64,000 nt of DNA, taken from positions 1 to 64,000 of the forward strand of contig NZ_BLWI01000004.1 of assembly GCF_013282155.1 (NCBI RefSeq), written 5' to 3'. This stretch comes from Sulfitobacter sp. HGT1 (GTDB lineage Bacteria; Pseudomonadota; Alphaproteobacteria; Rhodobacterales; Rhodobacteraceae). The notes under the pieces were generated by a model. That model made no database searches. It saw nothing but the letters and a program-made list of their open reading frames with translations, and was not told where the DNA came from. This document shows, piece by piece, positions 9,711 to 18,315 of the stretch. Each line of letters begins with the position of its first letter. The first letter of the stretch is position 1. The position numbers were made by a program, and so were the translations under genes.

Positions 9711-10073
9711 ATGATCAAACTTCTTCACGTAGAGGATGATGAAGCGATCCGTGAAATCGTTGAGCTATCGCTTGAGATGGCAGGCGGTTTCGAAGTCGTT
9801 CAACGCAAATGCGGCGAAGATGCGCTTTCACATGCGAATGATTTTACGCCCGATGTACTGCTGCTGGATATGATGATGCCGGGAATGACCGGTCGTGAAA
9901 CGCTGGAAAAACTTCGGGAACTGCCAGCATTTGCGGATATACCAGCGATCTTTATGACAGCACGTGCCCAAGCAAACGAGTTGGACGAATTGCGCCAGAT
10001 CGGTGCGGTTACTGTGATCAGCAAGCCTTTTGATCCAATCACGCTGGGTGATCAGATCAAAGCTGTGTTTTAA
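9711..10073 (+). CDS. Single-domain response regulator (CheY-like)
   Basis: A 120-residue protein that is only a receiver domain. The acidic pocket is Glu8-Asp9-Asp10, the phospho-acceptor is Asp53 in LLLDMMMPG, the switch Thr is in FMTARA, and the conserved Lys is in ISKPFD. With no output domain it should act by protein contact or as a phosphate shuttle or sink. It follows the hybrid kinase by 81 bases on the same strand and lies convergent with the HPt gene, whose end is one base away. This arrangement supports a four-component phosphorelay. Confidence 0.92.
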   Translation: MIKLLHVEDDEAIREIVELSLEMAGGFEVVQRKCGEDALSHANDFTPDVLLLDMMMPGMTGRETLEKLRELPAFADIPAIFMTARAQANELDELRQIGAVTVISKPFDPITLGDQIKAVF

Positions 10074-10074
10074 A

Positions 10075-10452
10075 CTAGGCCGACTGCGCAGTTTCGGGCT
10101 GTGCGGCGGTCAAAGTCTGGCAAAGCTGGACAAAATCGCTCATGTGATAAATCAACGCGCCGGGACAGATCGCCAGATCTGCATCGGCCCCGTTTAAATG
10201 GTCATCAATTTCTGTTTCCACCGTGCGCGCTTCCTGGCCCAGCTCTTCAAAGCCAAGCGACCCTGCGGTACCTGCGATTTGGTGGAGCAATGTCCGCGCA
10301 CTGGCCAGGCTTCCGTTAATCTTCTCAAGCTCATCGCTTTCCCATGCGGTCAGCGCGTGTTCGGCAATGGAAACTTGACGTTCTCTTAATAACTCAAGGA
10401 AACGTGTGCGGATGCGTTCGATACCGGGTAATTCAAGTTTCTGATGGATCAT
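10075..10452 (-). CDS. Histidine phosphotransfer (HPt) domain protein
   Basis: A 125-residue protein counted from the ATG at 10452; a TTG 21 bases further upstream could extend it. I chose the ATG because it forms an ATGA overlap with the stop of the upstream regulator gene, which suggests translational coupling. The HPt signature is LLHQIAGTAGSLGFEELG, with His57 as the phospho-carrier. It probably takes phosphate from the hybrid kinase receiver and passes it to the regulator encoded just upstream (10449-11432), to the single-domain regulator, or to both. Confidence 0.82.
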   Translation of the reverse strand: MIHQKLELPGIERIRTRFLELLRERQVSIAEHALTAWESDELEKINGSLASARTLLHQIAGTAGSLGFEELGQEARTVETEIDDHLNGADADLAICPGALIYHMSDFVQLCQTLTAAQPETAQSA

Positions 10453-11432
10453 GCTGTAAGTCCAATCTGCCAAACATTGTTCTGGTTTTTCTGATACGCA
10501 GCGCTGGCCGATTCAGCCGACGCATGTGCCGCTGATATTGCATCCATAACCGATGCGCTGGTTTTCCAGATCAATTTGATTGCTTCCCCTGCGCAAACCC
10601 GGGGCTCAATTCGCTGACCTTGATTGTCAAATAATTCAGTCTTGGCCGCAGTAAGGTTGATGCTATTTGCAAGGGCTCTGGTATCGGGGCACCAGCCACT
10701 TTCGGTGATGCAGATGAAAGTACCGTTCCCTGCATATGCCATCAGGAACTGACTGCCGCCAAGTGTATCGGAAATGATTTCACCCATGTCGACCAGTACC
10801 GAATAGAATTCAAACGGCGACATTGTTCGGTGAAACTCTTCGATTTTACGGATTGTAAACGCAAAGGCGGTGGAGCCAAACAAATCGTTGCGGCTAAGCT
10901 GCTGGATGTAGTTTTCGAGCGCCATGAAATCAATCAGGTTGTCGACATCGTAAATGGCCACTGGCTCATGCAGATTGATCGGCGGCGTGACCTTGTTATA
11001 TTCTGGGCTTACTGCTTGGGTCGCAAATATTTTTCCAGTGCTGGCCTTGCGACGATCAAAGGCACGTTCAACGAGCGACAGGCGTGCCTTTAGCTCGGAC
11101 ATCTCGAACGGTTTGGTGACATAATCTGTTGCCCCGGCGGTAAAGGCAGCATCGATGTAGACCTTTTCAGACATGGCTGTGAGCATAAGAATGGGGGTGT
11201 CGGTGTAGGGTTCCATCGCGCGAATCTTGCCCGCAAGCGTGATGCCGTCAGTTCCCGGCATCTGAATATCAAGCAAAAAGCAATCGAATGGTGAACGGGC
11301 ATTCGCTTGAATCACATCAATTGCTTCATCCGCACAAGAGGCTAAAACCACCTTGTGATCCGTCAACGTATCGATGAAATGCGCAAGCAGTTCAAGGATG
11401 ATCGGATCGTCATCAACCGCAAGAATTTTCAT
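10449..11432 (-). CDS. Response regulator with degenerate GGDEF-like output domain
   Basis: A 327-residue protein. Residues 1-120 are a complete receiver (Asp7-Asp8-Asp9 pocket, Asp55 in LLDIQMPG, Thr85, Lys107 in TKPFE). Residues ~160-320 look like a diguanylate cyclase fold that has lost its signature: Tyr-Ala-Gly-Asn-Gly-Thr-Phe (233-239) stands where YGGDEF would be. Activity as a cyclase is therefore unlikely. It may bind GTP or a partner, or act as a scaffold. The gene is cotranscribed with the HPt gene and faces the kinase/regulator pair. The receiver call is firm, the output-domain call tentative. Confidence 0.8.
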   Translation of the reverse strand: MKILAVDDDPIILELLAHFIDTLTDHKVVLASCADEAIDVIQANARSPFDCFLLDIQMPGTDGITLAGKIRAMEPYTDTPILMLTAMSEKVYIDAAFTAGATDYVTKPFEMSELKARLSLVERAFDRRKASTGKIFATQAVSPEYNKVTPPINLHEPVAIYDVDNLIDFMALENYIQQLSRNDLFGSTAFAFTIRKIEEFHRTMSPFEFYSVLVDMGEIISDTLGGSQFLMAYAGNGTFICITESGWCPDTRALANSINLTAAKTELFDNQGQRIEPRVCAGEAIKLIWKTSASVMDAISAAHASAESASAAYQKNQNNVWQIGLTA

Positions 11433-11593
11433 TTATCTAGTCCCACCAAATATTAATCAACAAGACAACAGATGCTCGTTGAACTTGACAACAACTTGGA
11501 AGGGAAAGGTGTCAAAAGATGGGCAAGAATCAATTTTTATCGTGATGTTTCTGAGTGCAACTGCAGGGGAAACCGCGTTGAAAGGCAATAAAA

Positions 11594-12589
11594 GTGGATG
11601 CAAATGTGACCAAACCCTTTGATGTTAGCCCTAACGGCGAGCAGGTTTTTGTCTGTGAACTGCGGGCGGGCGGAGCGCGTGCCCGAATTCTGTCATGGGG
11701 CGCGACGCTTCAGGACTACCGAGTCGCGGGGGTTGATCACAGCCTTGTTCTGGGGGGCGAAACCCTTGCCGCATACCTTGGACCAATGCGATATTTTGGG
11801 GCGATTGTCGGGCCCGTCGCAAACCGGATCGCCAATGGGCAGATGCGCGTGAACGGTGAAATAAATCATTTGGATACTAACGAAAACGGGCGCACGACTT
11901 TGCACTCCGGATGTGCGGGTTTTGACGGCCATAACTGGACATTCACCAAGGTCTCGGAAGCCGAATGCGAGCTTACGCTAAACCACCCGGATGGGCTTGG
12001 TGGTTTTCCGGGGAATCAAGTGGTGACGGCCACCTACCGTCTGGACGCTTCGGGTGCGCTGGAGATCGAGATCAAAGGCCAGTCGGACAGGGATACCTAT
12101 TTTAGCCCGGCGTTTCACGGGTATTGGAACCTGTCCGGGCGCTCCAACCTGTCAGATCACAGCCTGACGGTGCTGGCTGACCGCTATCTGCCCGTGGATG
12201 CTGATCAAATCCCTTTGGGTGAACCCAAAACCGTAAAAGGCACGGCATTCGATTACACCAGCCCGCATGGGATTGGCCCGGTGCTGGATCACAACTTTTG
12301 TCTGGATGTACCCACGATGGCACTGCAAACCGCCTGCCGCCTTGAGGCATCGGGGATCACGCTAGACGTTCAAACCGACCAGCCCGGTGTGCAAATCTAC
12401 AATGGAGCACATATTGATACCGGTGCGTTCAAAGGCCACGAGGGGCGGGCCTATGGGAAGTTTGCCGGTCTGGCGATCGAACCGCAATTCTGGCCAGACA
12501 CACCAAATCACCCCAGCTTTCCTTCTAATTTTCTATCGGCGGGGCGCACTTCCACGCATCGCACCTGTTTCAAAGTGAGTAGGGGATAA
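11594..12589 (+). CDS. galM: Aldose 1-epimerase (galactose mutarotase)
   Basis: A 331-residue beta-sandwich mutarotase that interconverts alpha and beta anomers of aldoses. The catalytic acid His175 lies in FHGYWNLSG and the catalytic base Glu296 in LAIEPQFWPD; the NRIANGQ segment and TTLHSGCAGFDGHNW also match the family. The GTG at 11594 is the likely start, though its ribosome site is weak. It stands alone, with the signalling genes divergent on its left and a MarR gene on its right, so the sugar pathway it serves cannot be told from context. Confidence 0.87.
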   Translation: MDANVTKPFDVSPNGEQVFVCELRAGGARARILSWGATLQDYRVAGVDHSLVLGGETLAAYLGPMRYFGAIVGPVANRIANGQMRVNGEINHLDTNENGRTTLHSGCAGFDGHNWTFTKVSEAECELTLNHPDGLGGFPGNQVVTATYRLDASGALEIEIKGQSDRDTYFSPAFHGYWNLSGRSNLSDHSLTVLADRYLPVDADQIPLGEPKTVKGTAFDYTSPHGIGPVLDHNFCLDVPTMALQTACRLEASGITLDVQTDQPGVQIYNGAHIDTGAFKGHEGRAYGKFAGLAIEPQFWPDTPNHPSFPSNFLSAGRTSTHRTCFKVSRG

Positions 12590-12689
12590 AACTTTGGGCT
12601 ACGTAAAACGATAGAATTTGACAGTGGGTCTATACGTGCTAACTCTTGGATATAATAAGGCTAGCTTATAAAGAAGCGATGGAGCACGG

Positions 12690-13163
12690 ATGCGCAGAAC
12701 GATCGACCCAGACAGTTTCGGCTTTTTGTTTAACGATATCGCCCGGATCACGCGGAGCGTCTTTGCCCGCGAAATTGAAGCGGCGGAATTGACTGTTACC
12801 GCAGCAGAGGCGCGCGTGATCGCGCACATGGCCCGCAGCGGTCCGACGCGACAACATCTTTTGGCAGAAAGCCTTGGCATGACCCCGATGAGCCTGACCG
12901 GGTTTCTTGACCGCCTTGAGGCCGAAGGGCTGATCGCACGGGAAGCCGACCCCAAAGATCGCAGGGCCAAGATCGTGACGCTCACGGAAAAGGCAGGCGG
13001 TATACTGGAGCAGATTGCACAGGCGGGGGAGCGGACTGAACAAACGATTTCCACGGGTCTGTGCCCTGATGACTGGGCCGCTTTCGTCGAAACCGCACGC
13101 AAGCTGCGCGCCAATATCGATGGCCCACGCGTCGCGGCCGCCAAAACAGAAGACGCAAGATGA
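12690..13163 (+). CDS. MarR family transcriptional regulator
   Basis: A 157-residue winged-helix regulator. The recognition helix is around residues 50-75 (LLAESLGMTPMSLTGFLDRLEAEG) and the wing carries DPKDRRAKIVTLTEKA, the MarR signature. The stop codon overlaps the start of the efflux pump gene by 4 bases (ATGA), so the pair forms an operon in the common layout of a MarR repressor controlling its own drug exporter. The inducing ligand is unknown. Confidence 0.9.
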   Translation: MRRTIDPDSFGFLFNDIARITRSVFAREIEAAELTVTAAEARVIAHMARSGPTRQHLLAESLGMTPMSLTGFLDRLEAEGLIAREADPKDRRAKIVTLTEKAGGILEQIAQAGERTEQTISTGLCPDDWAAFVETARKLRANIDGPRVAAAKTEDAR

Positions 13164-14428
13164 CCACCCCGCTGATGACTGAACGCAGAGTGAGCATCAT
13201 CGGCGCAATGCTGGTGGCAATCGGCCCCGTTTCGATGGCCCTTTACACGCCTGCCATGACAGAGCTGGTACAGCACTTTGGGTCTACTGAATCGGTTATA
13301 AAGCTGACGCTGACCTTGTATTTTGGTGGTTTTGCCTGTGCGCAACTGGTCGCGGGGCCGCTTTCTGACGCCTTGGGCAGGCGGCCCGTAACAATCGCTT
13401 TCATGTCGCTATATTGTATTGCAAGTCTCGTCGCGATGCTGTCCCCGTCGGTAGAGGTGTTGATGGGCGCGCGTTTCGTTCAGGGGATCGGGGCATCGGT
13501 TGGCGTTGCCATTTCGCGGGCCTTAGTGCGCGACCTGTTCACTGATGACCAGTCGTCGCGGATCATGAACCTGATCGGCATCATTCTGGCGATAGGCCCG
13601 GCTTTGGCACCCACGATTGGCGGGCTGATGTTGCCGCTGTTCGGCTGGCGGTCGATCTTTTTGCTGATGACGCTATTCGGTGTCGGGTTGATTGCTGTCG
13701 TCATTTTTGGATTGAAGGAAACTGTCGTCGCTGACCGGAGCAGACTTAATTTCGCGGTGCTTGGGCGGACCTATACAATGCTACTGACCAACCGGCATTT
13801 TCTGACCGCAGCACTGGTCATGGGAGGTGCATTGGGTGCCGTTTATGCCCAGGCGACGTTCCTGCCGTTTATCTTGATGAACGAAGTCGGGCTATCCTCT
13901 TCGCAGTTCGGTGTGGCGATGCTGGCGCAATCGGGCAGTTTTTTTGCCGCCTCGCTTTTGTGTCGCAAGCTGATGGTCAAGCACGGCGCAAATCGCTTGG
14001 TCGGGCCGGGTCTTTTCTTTGTTGCGGTGGGCAGTATCGGGTCTTCGACGCTGCTGATCTGGCCGGCCAGCTTCCTGCATGTGATGATTCCGGTCGGGAT
14101 TTATTCCTTTGGGATTGCCTTTGTGATGCCAGCCATGTCCACAGCCGCGCTGGCACCTTTTGGTCGTACTGCGGGGGCGGCGGCATCGATGCTGGGCTTT
14201 ATCCAGATGGGGTCAGGGCTGCTGATGGGGACATTGGGCGCGTTGATGGGAAATGCTGTTGTGGCAATGGGGGTTTTGATCCCGATCATGGGTATCATGG
14301 CCTGTATTGCGTTTGCGGTGTATCGCAGATTAGGCCCCGTTGCGGCCACGCCGGTACCTGCTGAAACACGCGGTCAATGTGGCCCGATGGTTACCAAAGC
14401 CGCACCTTGCGCGGCCCCGGACAAATAG
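13160..14428 (+). CDS. Multidrug efflux MFS transporter, Bcr/CflA type
   Basis: A 422-residue protein with about 12 hydrophobic segments. Between helices 2 and 3 it has the MFS motif GPLSDALGRRP, and helix 4 begins with RFVQGIGASVGVAISRALVRD, typical of the Bcr/CflA drug:proton antiporters. It should export a hydrophobic compound in exchange for protons. It overlaps the MarR gene by 4 bases, so MarR probably controls it. A strong hairpin at 14453-14488 ends the unit. Confidence 0.9.
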   Translation: MTTPLMTERRVSIIGAMLVAIGPVSMALYTPAMTELVQHFGSTESVIKLTLTLYFGGFACAQLVAGPLSDALGRRPVTIAFMSLYCIASLVAMLSPSVEVLMGARFVQGIGASVGVAISRALVRDLFTDDQSSRIMNLIGIILAIGPALAPTIGGLMLPLFGWRSIFLLMTLFGVGLIAVVIFGLKETVVADRSRLNFAVLGRTYTMLLTNRHFLTAALVMGGALGAVYAQATFLPFILMNEVGLSSSQFGVAMLAQSGSFFAASLLCRKLMVKHGANRLVGPGLFFVAVGSIGSSTLLIWPASFLHVMIPVGIYSFGIAFVMPAMSTAALAPFGRTAGAAASMLGFIQMGSGLLMGTLGALMGNAVVAMGVLIPIMGIMACIAFAVYRRLGPVAATPVPAETRGQCGPMVTKAAPCAAPDK

Positions 14429-14452
14429 GCGCGCAGACCTGCATGCCCTTGA

Positions 14453-14488
14453 AATCAAAGGCCGCCCGGCACCGGACGGCCTTTGATT
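14453..14488. terminator. Bidirectional terminator hairpin
   Basis: Arms 14453-14469 and 14472-14488 pair over 17 bases with one mismatch (core AATCAAAGGCCG / CGGCCTTTGATT). The hairpin lies between the convergent efflux and MaoC genes. T-runs are short on both sides. Confidence 0.7.
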
Positions 14489-14504
14489 GAAAACGCGATA
14501 GGAT

Positions 14505-14975
14505 TTAGTCTTTAAAGACGGCAAGCCCAAGCCATTCAGCGATCAAGGCAGGGGTTTTTTCGCCTTCAATCTCGACCGTTAATAGGTTTTCGCGCAGAAG
14601 ATCCGTCGCATTCCGGGCCGTGACCTTTTGCAAGGTGAACCGCCCGCGAAGCCGTGAACCCGCGACGACAGGTTTCAAGAACCGCAGTTTGTTCATGCCA
14701 TAGTTAATGCCCATGACCTGACCCGGCATCATGTCAAAACAGTCATAGGCAAAGCGGCTTGCCAGTGACAGCGTCAGAAAACCGTGGGCGATCGTCCCGC
14801 CAAAAGGCGTTTCGGCGGCGGCGCGTTCCGGATCAATGTGAATCCATTGCAGATCGTGTGTCGTTTTGGCGAACTGGTCGATCATCTCCTGATCAACGGT
14901 GATCCAGTTGGATACGCCGACTTCGGTTCCGATCAGGGATTCACTATGCGCCACGGCGTCTTTGAGTGCTGACAT
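14505..14975 (-). CDS. MaoC family dehydratase
   Basis: A 156-residue hot-dog-fold protein of the R-specific enoyl-CoA hydratase group. The hydratase motif is visible in DLQWIHIDPERA followed by ETPFGGTIAHGF, giving the Asp/His pair. I start it at the ATG at 14975, which has GGAGC upstream, rather than at 15008, which would run into the preceding gene. It probably hydrates an enoyl-CoA to an (R)-3-hydroxyacyl-CoA. It is the last gene after two medium-chain reductases on the minus strand. Confidence 0.87.
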   Translation of the reverse strand: MSALKDAVAHSESLIGTEVGVSNWITVDQEMIDQFAKTTHDLQWIHIDPERAAAETPFGGTIAHGFLTLSLASRFAYDCFDMMPGQVMGINYGMNKLRFLKPVVAGSRLRGRFTLQKVTARNATDLLRENLLTVEIEGEKTPALIAEWLGLAVFKD

Positions 14976-14988
14976 CTTACATGCTCCT

Positions 14989-15993
14989 TCAGGATGGATC
15001 TGCGGCAACGCGCACCATGCGCTTGCCTTTGTTGTCGCCGGCCAACAGCCCGATCAATGCTTGGGGGGCATTCTCAAGCCCCTCAACGATGTCTTCGGTC
15101 ACTTTGATCTGGCCATTCGCCACCCATGTTTGCAGTGCGCGCAGCGCCTTTGCATCATTGTGAGCCCAATCCATGACGATAAAGCCTTCCATGCGCAGAC
15201 GTTTTACCACCACAAGGCCGGGCAGATTGCGCGGGCCGGTGGGGGTTTCGGTGTCGTACTGGCTGATGGCGCCACAGCAAACGATGCGGCCTTTTTCGTT
15301 CATGCTGAACAATGCGGCTTCCAACACTTTGCCGCCGACGTTGTCGAAATACACATCGACGCCATCAGGGCAGGCAGCCCGCAACGCTTTGGACATGCCC
15401 GGCGCGCGGTAATCAATGCAGTCGTCAAAGCCCAATTCATCTTTGACCCATGCGCATTTATCCGCTCCGCCCGCGATGCCGACCACGCGACAGCCAAGCG
15501 CCTTCGCGATTTGCCCGACATAGCCGCCGACCGACCCTGCCGCTGCCGATACCAGCACGGTTTCCCCTGCAATCGGCTGGCCCACTGAAATCAACCCGTG
15601 AAACGCCGTCTTGCCCGCGATGCCATAGACGGACATCAGGTTGGACAGTTCCGGCACCTTGGGCAGCTTTTCGCAGCTGCGCGCGTCAGCCACGACGTAG
15701 TTCGACCAGGTTGCTTCGGCTGCGACGATATCGCCAACCGCCAGACGGTCCGACTTGGTCTCGGTCACTTCGCAGATCGCGTAGGTGGGCATGGCGTCCC
15801 CTGCATTCACGGCTGCACGGTACGTGGCCCCCTTCATCCACGATCGGTTGGCCGCGTCGATGGACATCAGGATGACTTTCAGCACAACCTGACCGTCGCC
15901 AGCGGTGGGCATATCGGCTGTGGCTTCTTTGAAATGCGCAAGCGTCAACGCGTCGGTTGGCAGCTCGGCAATTACGATTTGTTTGTTTGTCAT
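14989..15993 (-). CDS. NADP-dependent oxidoreductase (MDR superfamily, CurA/prostaglandin-reductase-like)
   Basis: A 334-residue zinc-independent medium-chain reductase. The NADP-binding loop is in SAAAGSVGGYVGQIAK, with IAGGADKCAW contacting the ribose phosphate. Members reduce the C=C bond of enones or 2-alkenals using NADPH. The N-terminal half has the usual GroES-like fold and no structural zinc cysteines. It lies between the quinone-reductase-like gene (18 bases upstream) and MaoC (13 bases downstream), so all three are probably one transcript. Confidence 0.87.
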   Translation of the reverse strand: MTNKQIVIAELPTDALTLAHFKEATADMPTAGDGQVVLKVILMSIDAANRSWMKGATYRAAVNAGDAMPTYAICEVTETKSDRLAVGDIVAAEATWSNYVVADARSCEKLPKVPELSNLMSVYGIAGKTAFHGLISVGQPIAGETVLVSAAAGSVGGYVGQIAKALGCRVVGIAGGADKCAWVKDELGFDDCIDYRAPGMSKALRAACPDGVDVYFDNVGGKVLEAALFSMNEKGRIVCCGAISQYDTETPTGPRNLPGLVVVKRLRMEGFIVMDWAHNDAKALRALQTWVANGQIKVTEDIVEGLENAPQALIGLLAGDNKGKRMVRVAADPS

Positions 15994-16011
15994 TTCAGGG
16001 TCCTTCTGGGC

Positions 16012-17010
16012 TCAAGCAACGTCGAGCACGACTTTGCCAAGAACCTTGCGATCCTGCATGAGGGTCAACGCGTCAGCAGCCTTTTCCAGCGGGAAACGGG
16101 CTGAGATACGTGGCTTGATCTTACCCTCGGCATACATCCGGTACAGATCAGCCATGTTTTCCGCATGGGCCTTTGGTTCACGCAGGGTATGCGCACCCCA
16201 GAACACGCCAACGATCTGGCAGCCTTTCAGCAAGGTCAGGTTCAGCGGAATCTTCGGGATGCCTGCCGGGAAGCCAACGACCAGATAGCGGCCTTTCCAT
16301 GCAAGCGCACGCACGGCTGGTTCGGCGTAGGCACCACCGACGGCATCATAGACGACATCAACACCGTCACCGCCCGCAAGCTGTTTGATCTGGTTCGAGA
16401 ACTCTTTTTGCGCGGCACGGTCGTCCATATCGCGGCTGTAGACGATTGTTTCATCCGCACCCAGATCGCGACAGAACTGCGCCTTTTCCTCGGACGATAC
16501 GGCGGCGATGACTTTTGCACCGGCAGCTTTGCCCAACTCGATCGCAGCAGCACCCACGCCACCCGCCGCACCAAGGATCAGCAGGGATTCGCCAGCCTTG
16601 ATTTCAGCGCGGTTTTTCAACGCGTGATGCGAGGTACCATAGGTCAGCACCAAACATGACGCTTCGTCATATGGCATCGCATCAGGGATTTTCATGACCC
16701 GTCCGGCGTCGATACACATCTCGGTGGCAAAGCCGCCAAAGCCGCTCATCGCCAGCACACGGTCGCCGACAGCAAGGTTTTTGACACCTTCGCCGATGGC
16801 GTCAACATCACCTGCAACTTCGCCACCGGGGGCAAAGGGGCGCGGCGGTTTCATCTGGTAAAGATCCTGAATTATCAACGTGTCAGGGAAATTCAGGCCG
16901 GCAGCGCGCACACGAATACGGACCTCGCCTTTCTTCGGTTCGGGCTGTGGCAGCTCGGTCAGTTCAAGGGTTTCGGGGCCGCCTGGTGCGGTGCTTAGCA
17001 TGGCTTTCAT
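16012..17010 (-). CDS. NADPH:quinone oxidoreductase family protein
   Basis: A 332-residue medium-chain reductase of the QOR/zeta-crystallin type, with the nucleotide loop LILGAAGGVGAAAIELGKAAG and no zinc ligands. It should reduce quinones or enoyl compounds with NADPH. I take the ATG at 17010, which has GAGGAGGA 8 bases upstream, rather than the longer frame to 17088. It is the first gene of the QOR-MDR-MaoC group and is transcribed away from the acyl-CoA dehydrogenase operon across a 126-base gap rich in inverted repeats. Confidence 0.86.
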   Translation of the reverse strand: MKAMLSTAPGGPETLELTELPQPEPKKGEVRIRVRAAGLNFPDTLIIQDLYQMKPPRPFAPGGEVAGDVDAIGEGVKNLAVGDRVLAMSGFGGFATEMCIDAGRVMKIPDAMPYDEASCLVLTYGTSHHALKNRAEIKAGESLLILGAAGGVGAAAIELGKAAGAKVIAAVSSEEKAQFCRDLGADETIVYSRDMDDRAAQKEFSNQIKQLAGGDGVDVVYDAVGGAYAEPAVRALAWKGRYLVVGFPAGIPKIPLNLTLLKGCQIVGVFWGAHTLREPKAHAENMADLYRMYAEGKIKPRISARFPLEKAADALTLMQDRKVLGKVVLDVA

Positions 17011-17070
17011 TTCGACATTCCTCCTCAAGAATTTGCAAACAATAGGCGCGTTCAGAAACTGTCTTGTCAA

Positions 17071-17115
17071 TCGAATTTCGAAATGCAATTTTGCAGTGCG
17101 GAATTGTTATCCGCA
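17071..17115. promoter_or_regulatory. Three inverted repeats in a divergent promoter gap
   Basis: In the gap between the QOR gene and the acyl-CoA dehydrogenase operon I see TCGAATTTCGA (17071-17081), TGCAA/TTGCA (arms 17084-17088 and 17091-17095) and TGCGGA/TCCGCA (arms 17097-17102 and 17110-17115). The last resembles a site upstream of the acyl-CoA ligase at 42740. These are operator candidates for a fatty-acid regulator; no binding is proven. Confidence 0.45.
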
Positions 17116-17136
17116 AAAACGAGGGGGGAGAAGACG

Positions 17137-18312
17137 ATGCAGTCCAATCAGGAACTGGAGGGTTTCCGCATTGAACTACGCGATTGGCTCGAGGCAAATT
17201 GCCCGGCCGAAATGCGCGGTGGCGAAGCCAGTGAAGCATCCATTTGTTGGGGTGGCAAGAATTTCGAGTTCGAATCCGACGCACAACGCGACTGGATGGA
17301 ACGCGCTGCATCCAAAGGTTACACCGTGCCCACGTGGCCGGTTGAATATGGCGGTGCCGGGCTGACGCGTCCGCAGGAAAAGATTTTCAAAGAGGAAATG
17401 AACCGCATCGGTGCCCGCAGTCCTTTGGACAGCTTTGGCATCTGGATGCTTGGGCCAGCCTTGTTGCATTTCGGATCGCACGAACAAAAACTGCATTATC
17501 TGCCCCCGATTGCACGCGGTGAAATCCGCTGGTGCCAAGGCTATTCCGAGCCGGGTGCAGGGTCCGATCTGGCCAGCGTCCAGACCCGCGGCGAAGACAA
17601 GGGCGACCACTGGTTGGTGAACGGCCAGAAAATCTGGACTTCATACGCGGACAAGGCAGACTGGATTTTCGCGCTGATCCGCACCGACCGCGAAGCGCCC
17701 AAGCACAAGGGCATTTCGTTCCTGTTGATCAATATGGAAGAGGCGGGCGTTGAAACACGCCCGATCAAGCTGATCTCGGGCGCGTCCGTGTTCTGCGAAA
17801 CATTCTTTACCGATGTGAAGGTGCCGAAACACCAGATTGTCGGCACCGAAAACCGCGGTTGGGACGTGGCGAAATACCTGCTGACCCATGAACGCGAGAT
17901 GATTTCCGGCGGCGGCCAAGGCCTGTCTGGCGGGCGTGCTTTGGGGGCGGTTTTGAACGAATCCCTTGGCGAAGGTCAGGAAATGGAGACCACCCTGCGC
18001 GCCGACGCGATGCGCTGCGAGGTGGATGCGCTGGCGATTGGGCTGACACTCGAGCGCTATAAGGATCAGGCCGAAGCAGGAACCGGTGCGGGTGATGCAT
18101 CTGCGATGCTGAAATACATGGGCACCGAGCTGAACAAACAGCGCCACGAATTGCTGATGGCTGCGGGCGGGTCCGACGCGTTGGAATGGGACGGGCCTTT
18201 GGGCAATCGGCCAGCCGATTGGCTGCGCACCAAAGCGAATTCTATCGAAGGCGGCACATCCGAGGTGATGCTGAGCATCGTGTCGCGTCGCGTACTTGGG
18301 CTGGGGGCATAA
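17137..18312 (+). CDS. Acyl-CoA dehydrogenase family protein (first of a pair)
   Basis: A 391-residue flavoprotein of the acyl-CoA dehydrogenase family. It has the FAD/substrate segment GYSEPGAGSDLASVQT near residue 130 and the C-terminal motif SIEGGTSEVMLSIVSRRVLG. The ATG at 17137 follows a GGGGGGAG ribosome site; the longer frame from 17083 is less likely. A second, shorter acyl-CoA dehydrogenase starts 3 bases after its stop. Such adjacent pairs, as in actinobacterial steroid side-chain degradation, often form alpha2beta2 heterotetramers, so this may be one subunit of such an enzyme. Confidence 0.9.
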   Translation: MQSNQELEGFRIELRDWLEANCPAEMRGGEASEASICWGGKNFEFESDAQRDWMERAASKGYTVPTWPVEYGGAGLTRPQEKIFKEEMNRIGARSPLDSFGIWMLGPALLHFGSHEQKLHYLPPIARGEIRWCQGYSEPGAGSDLASVQTRGEDKGDHWLVNGQKIWTSYADKADWIFALIRTDREAPKHKGISFLLINMEEAGVETRPIKLISGASVFCETFFTDVKVPKHQIVGTENRGWDVAKYLLTHEREMISGGGQGLSGGRALGAVLNESLGEGQEMETTLRADAMRCEVDALAIGLTLERYKDQAEAGTGAGDASAMLKYMGTELNKQRHELLMAAGGSDALEWDGPLGNRPADWLRTKANSIEGGTSEVMLSIVSRRVLGLGA

Positions 18313-18315
18313 ATT

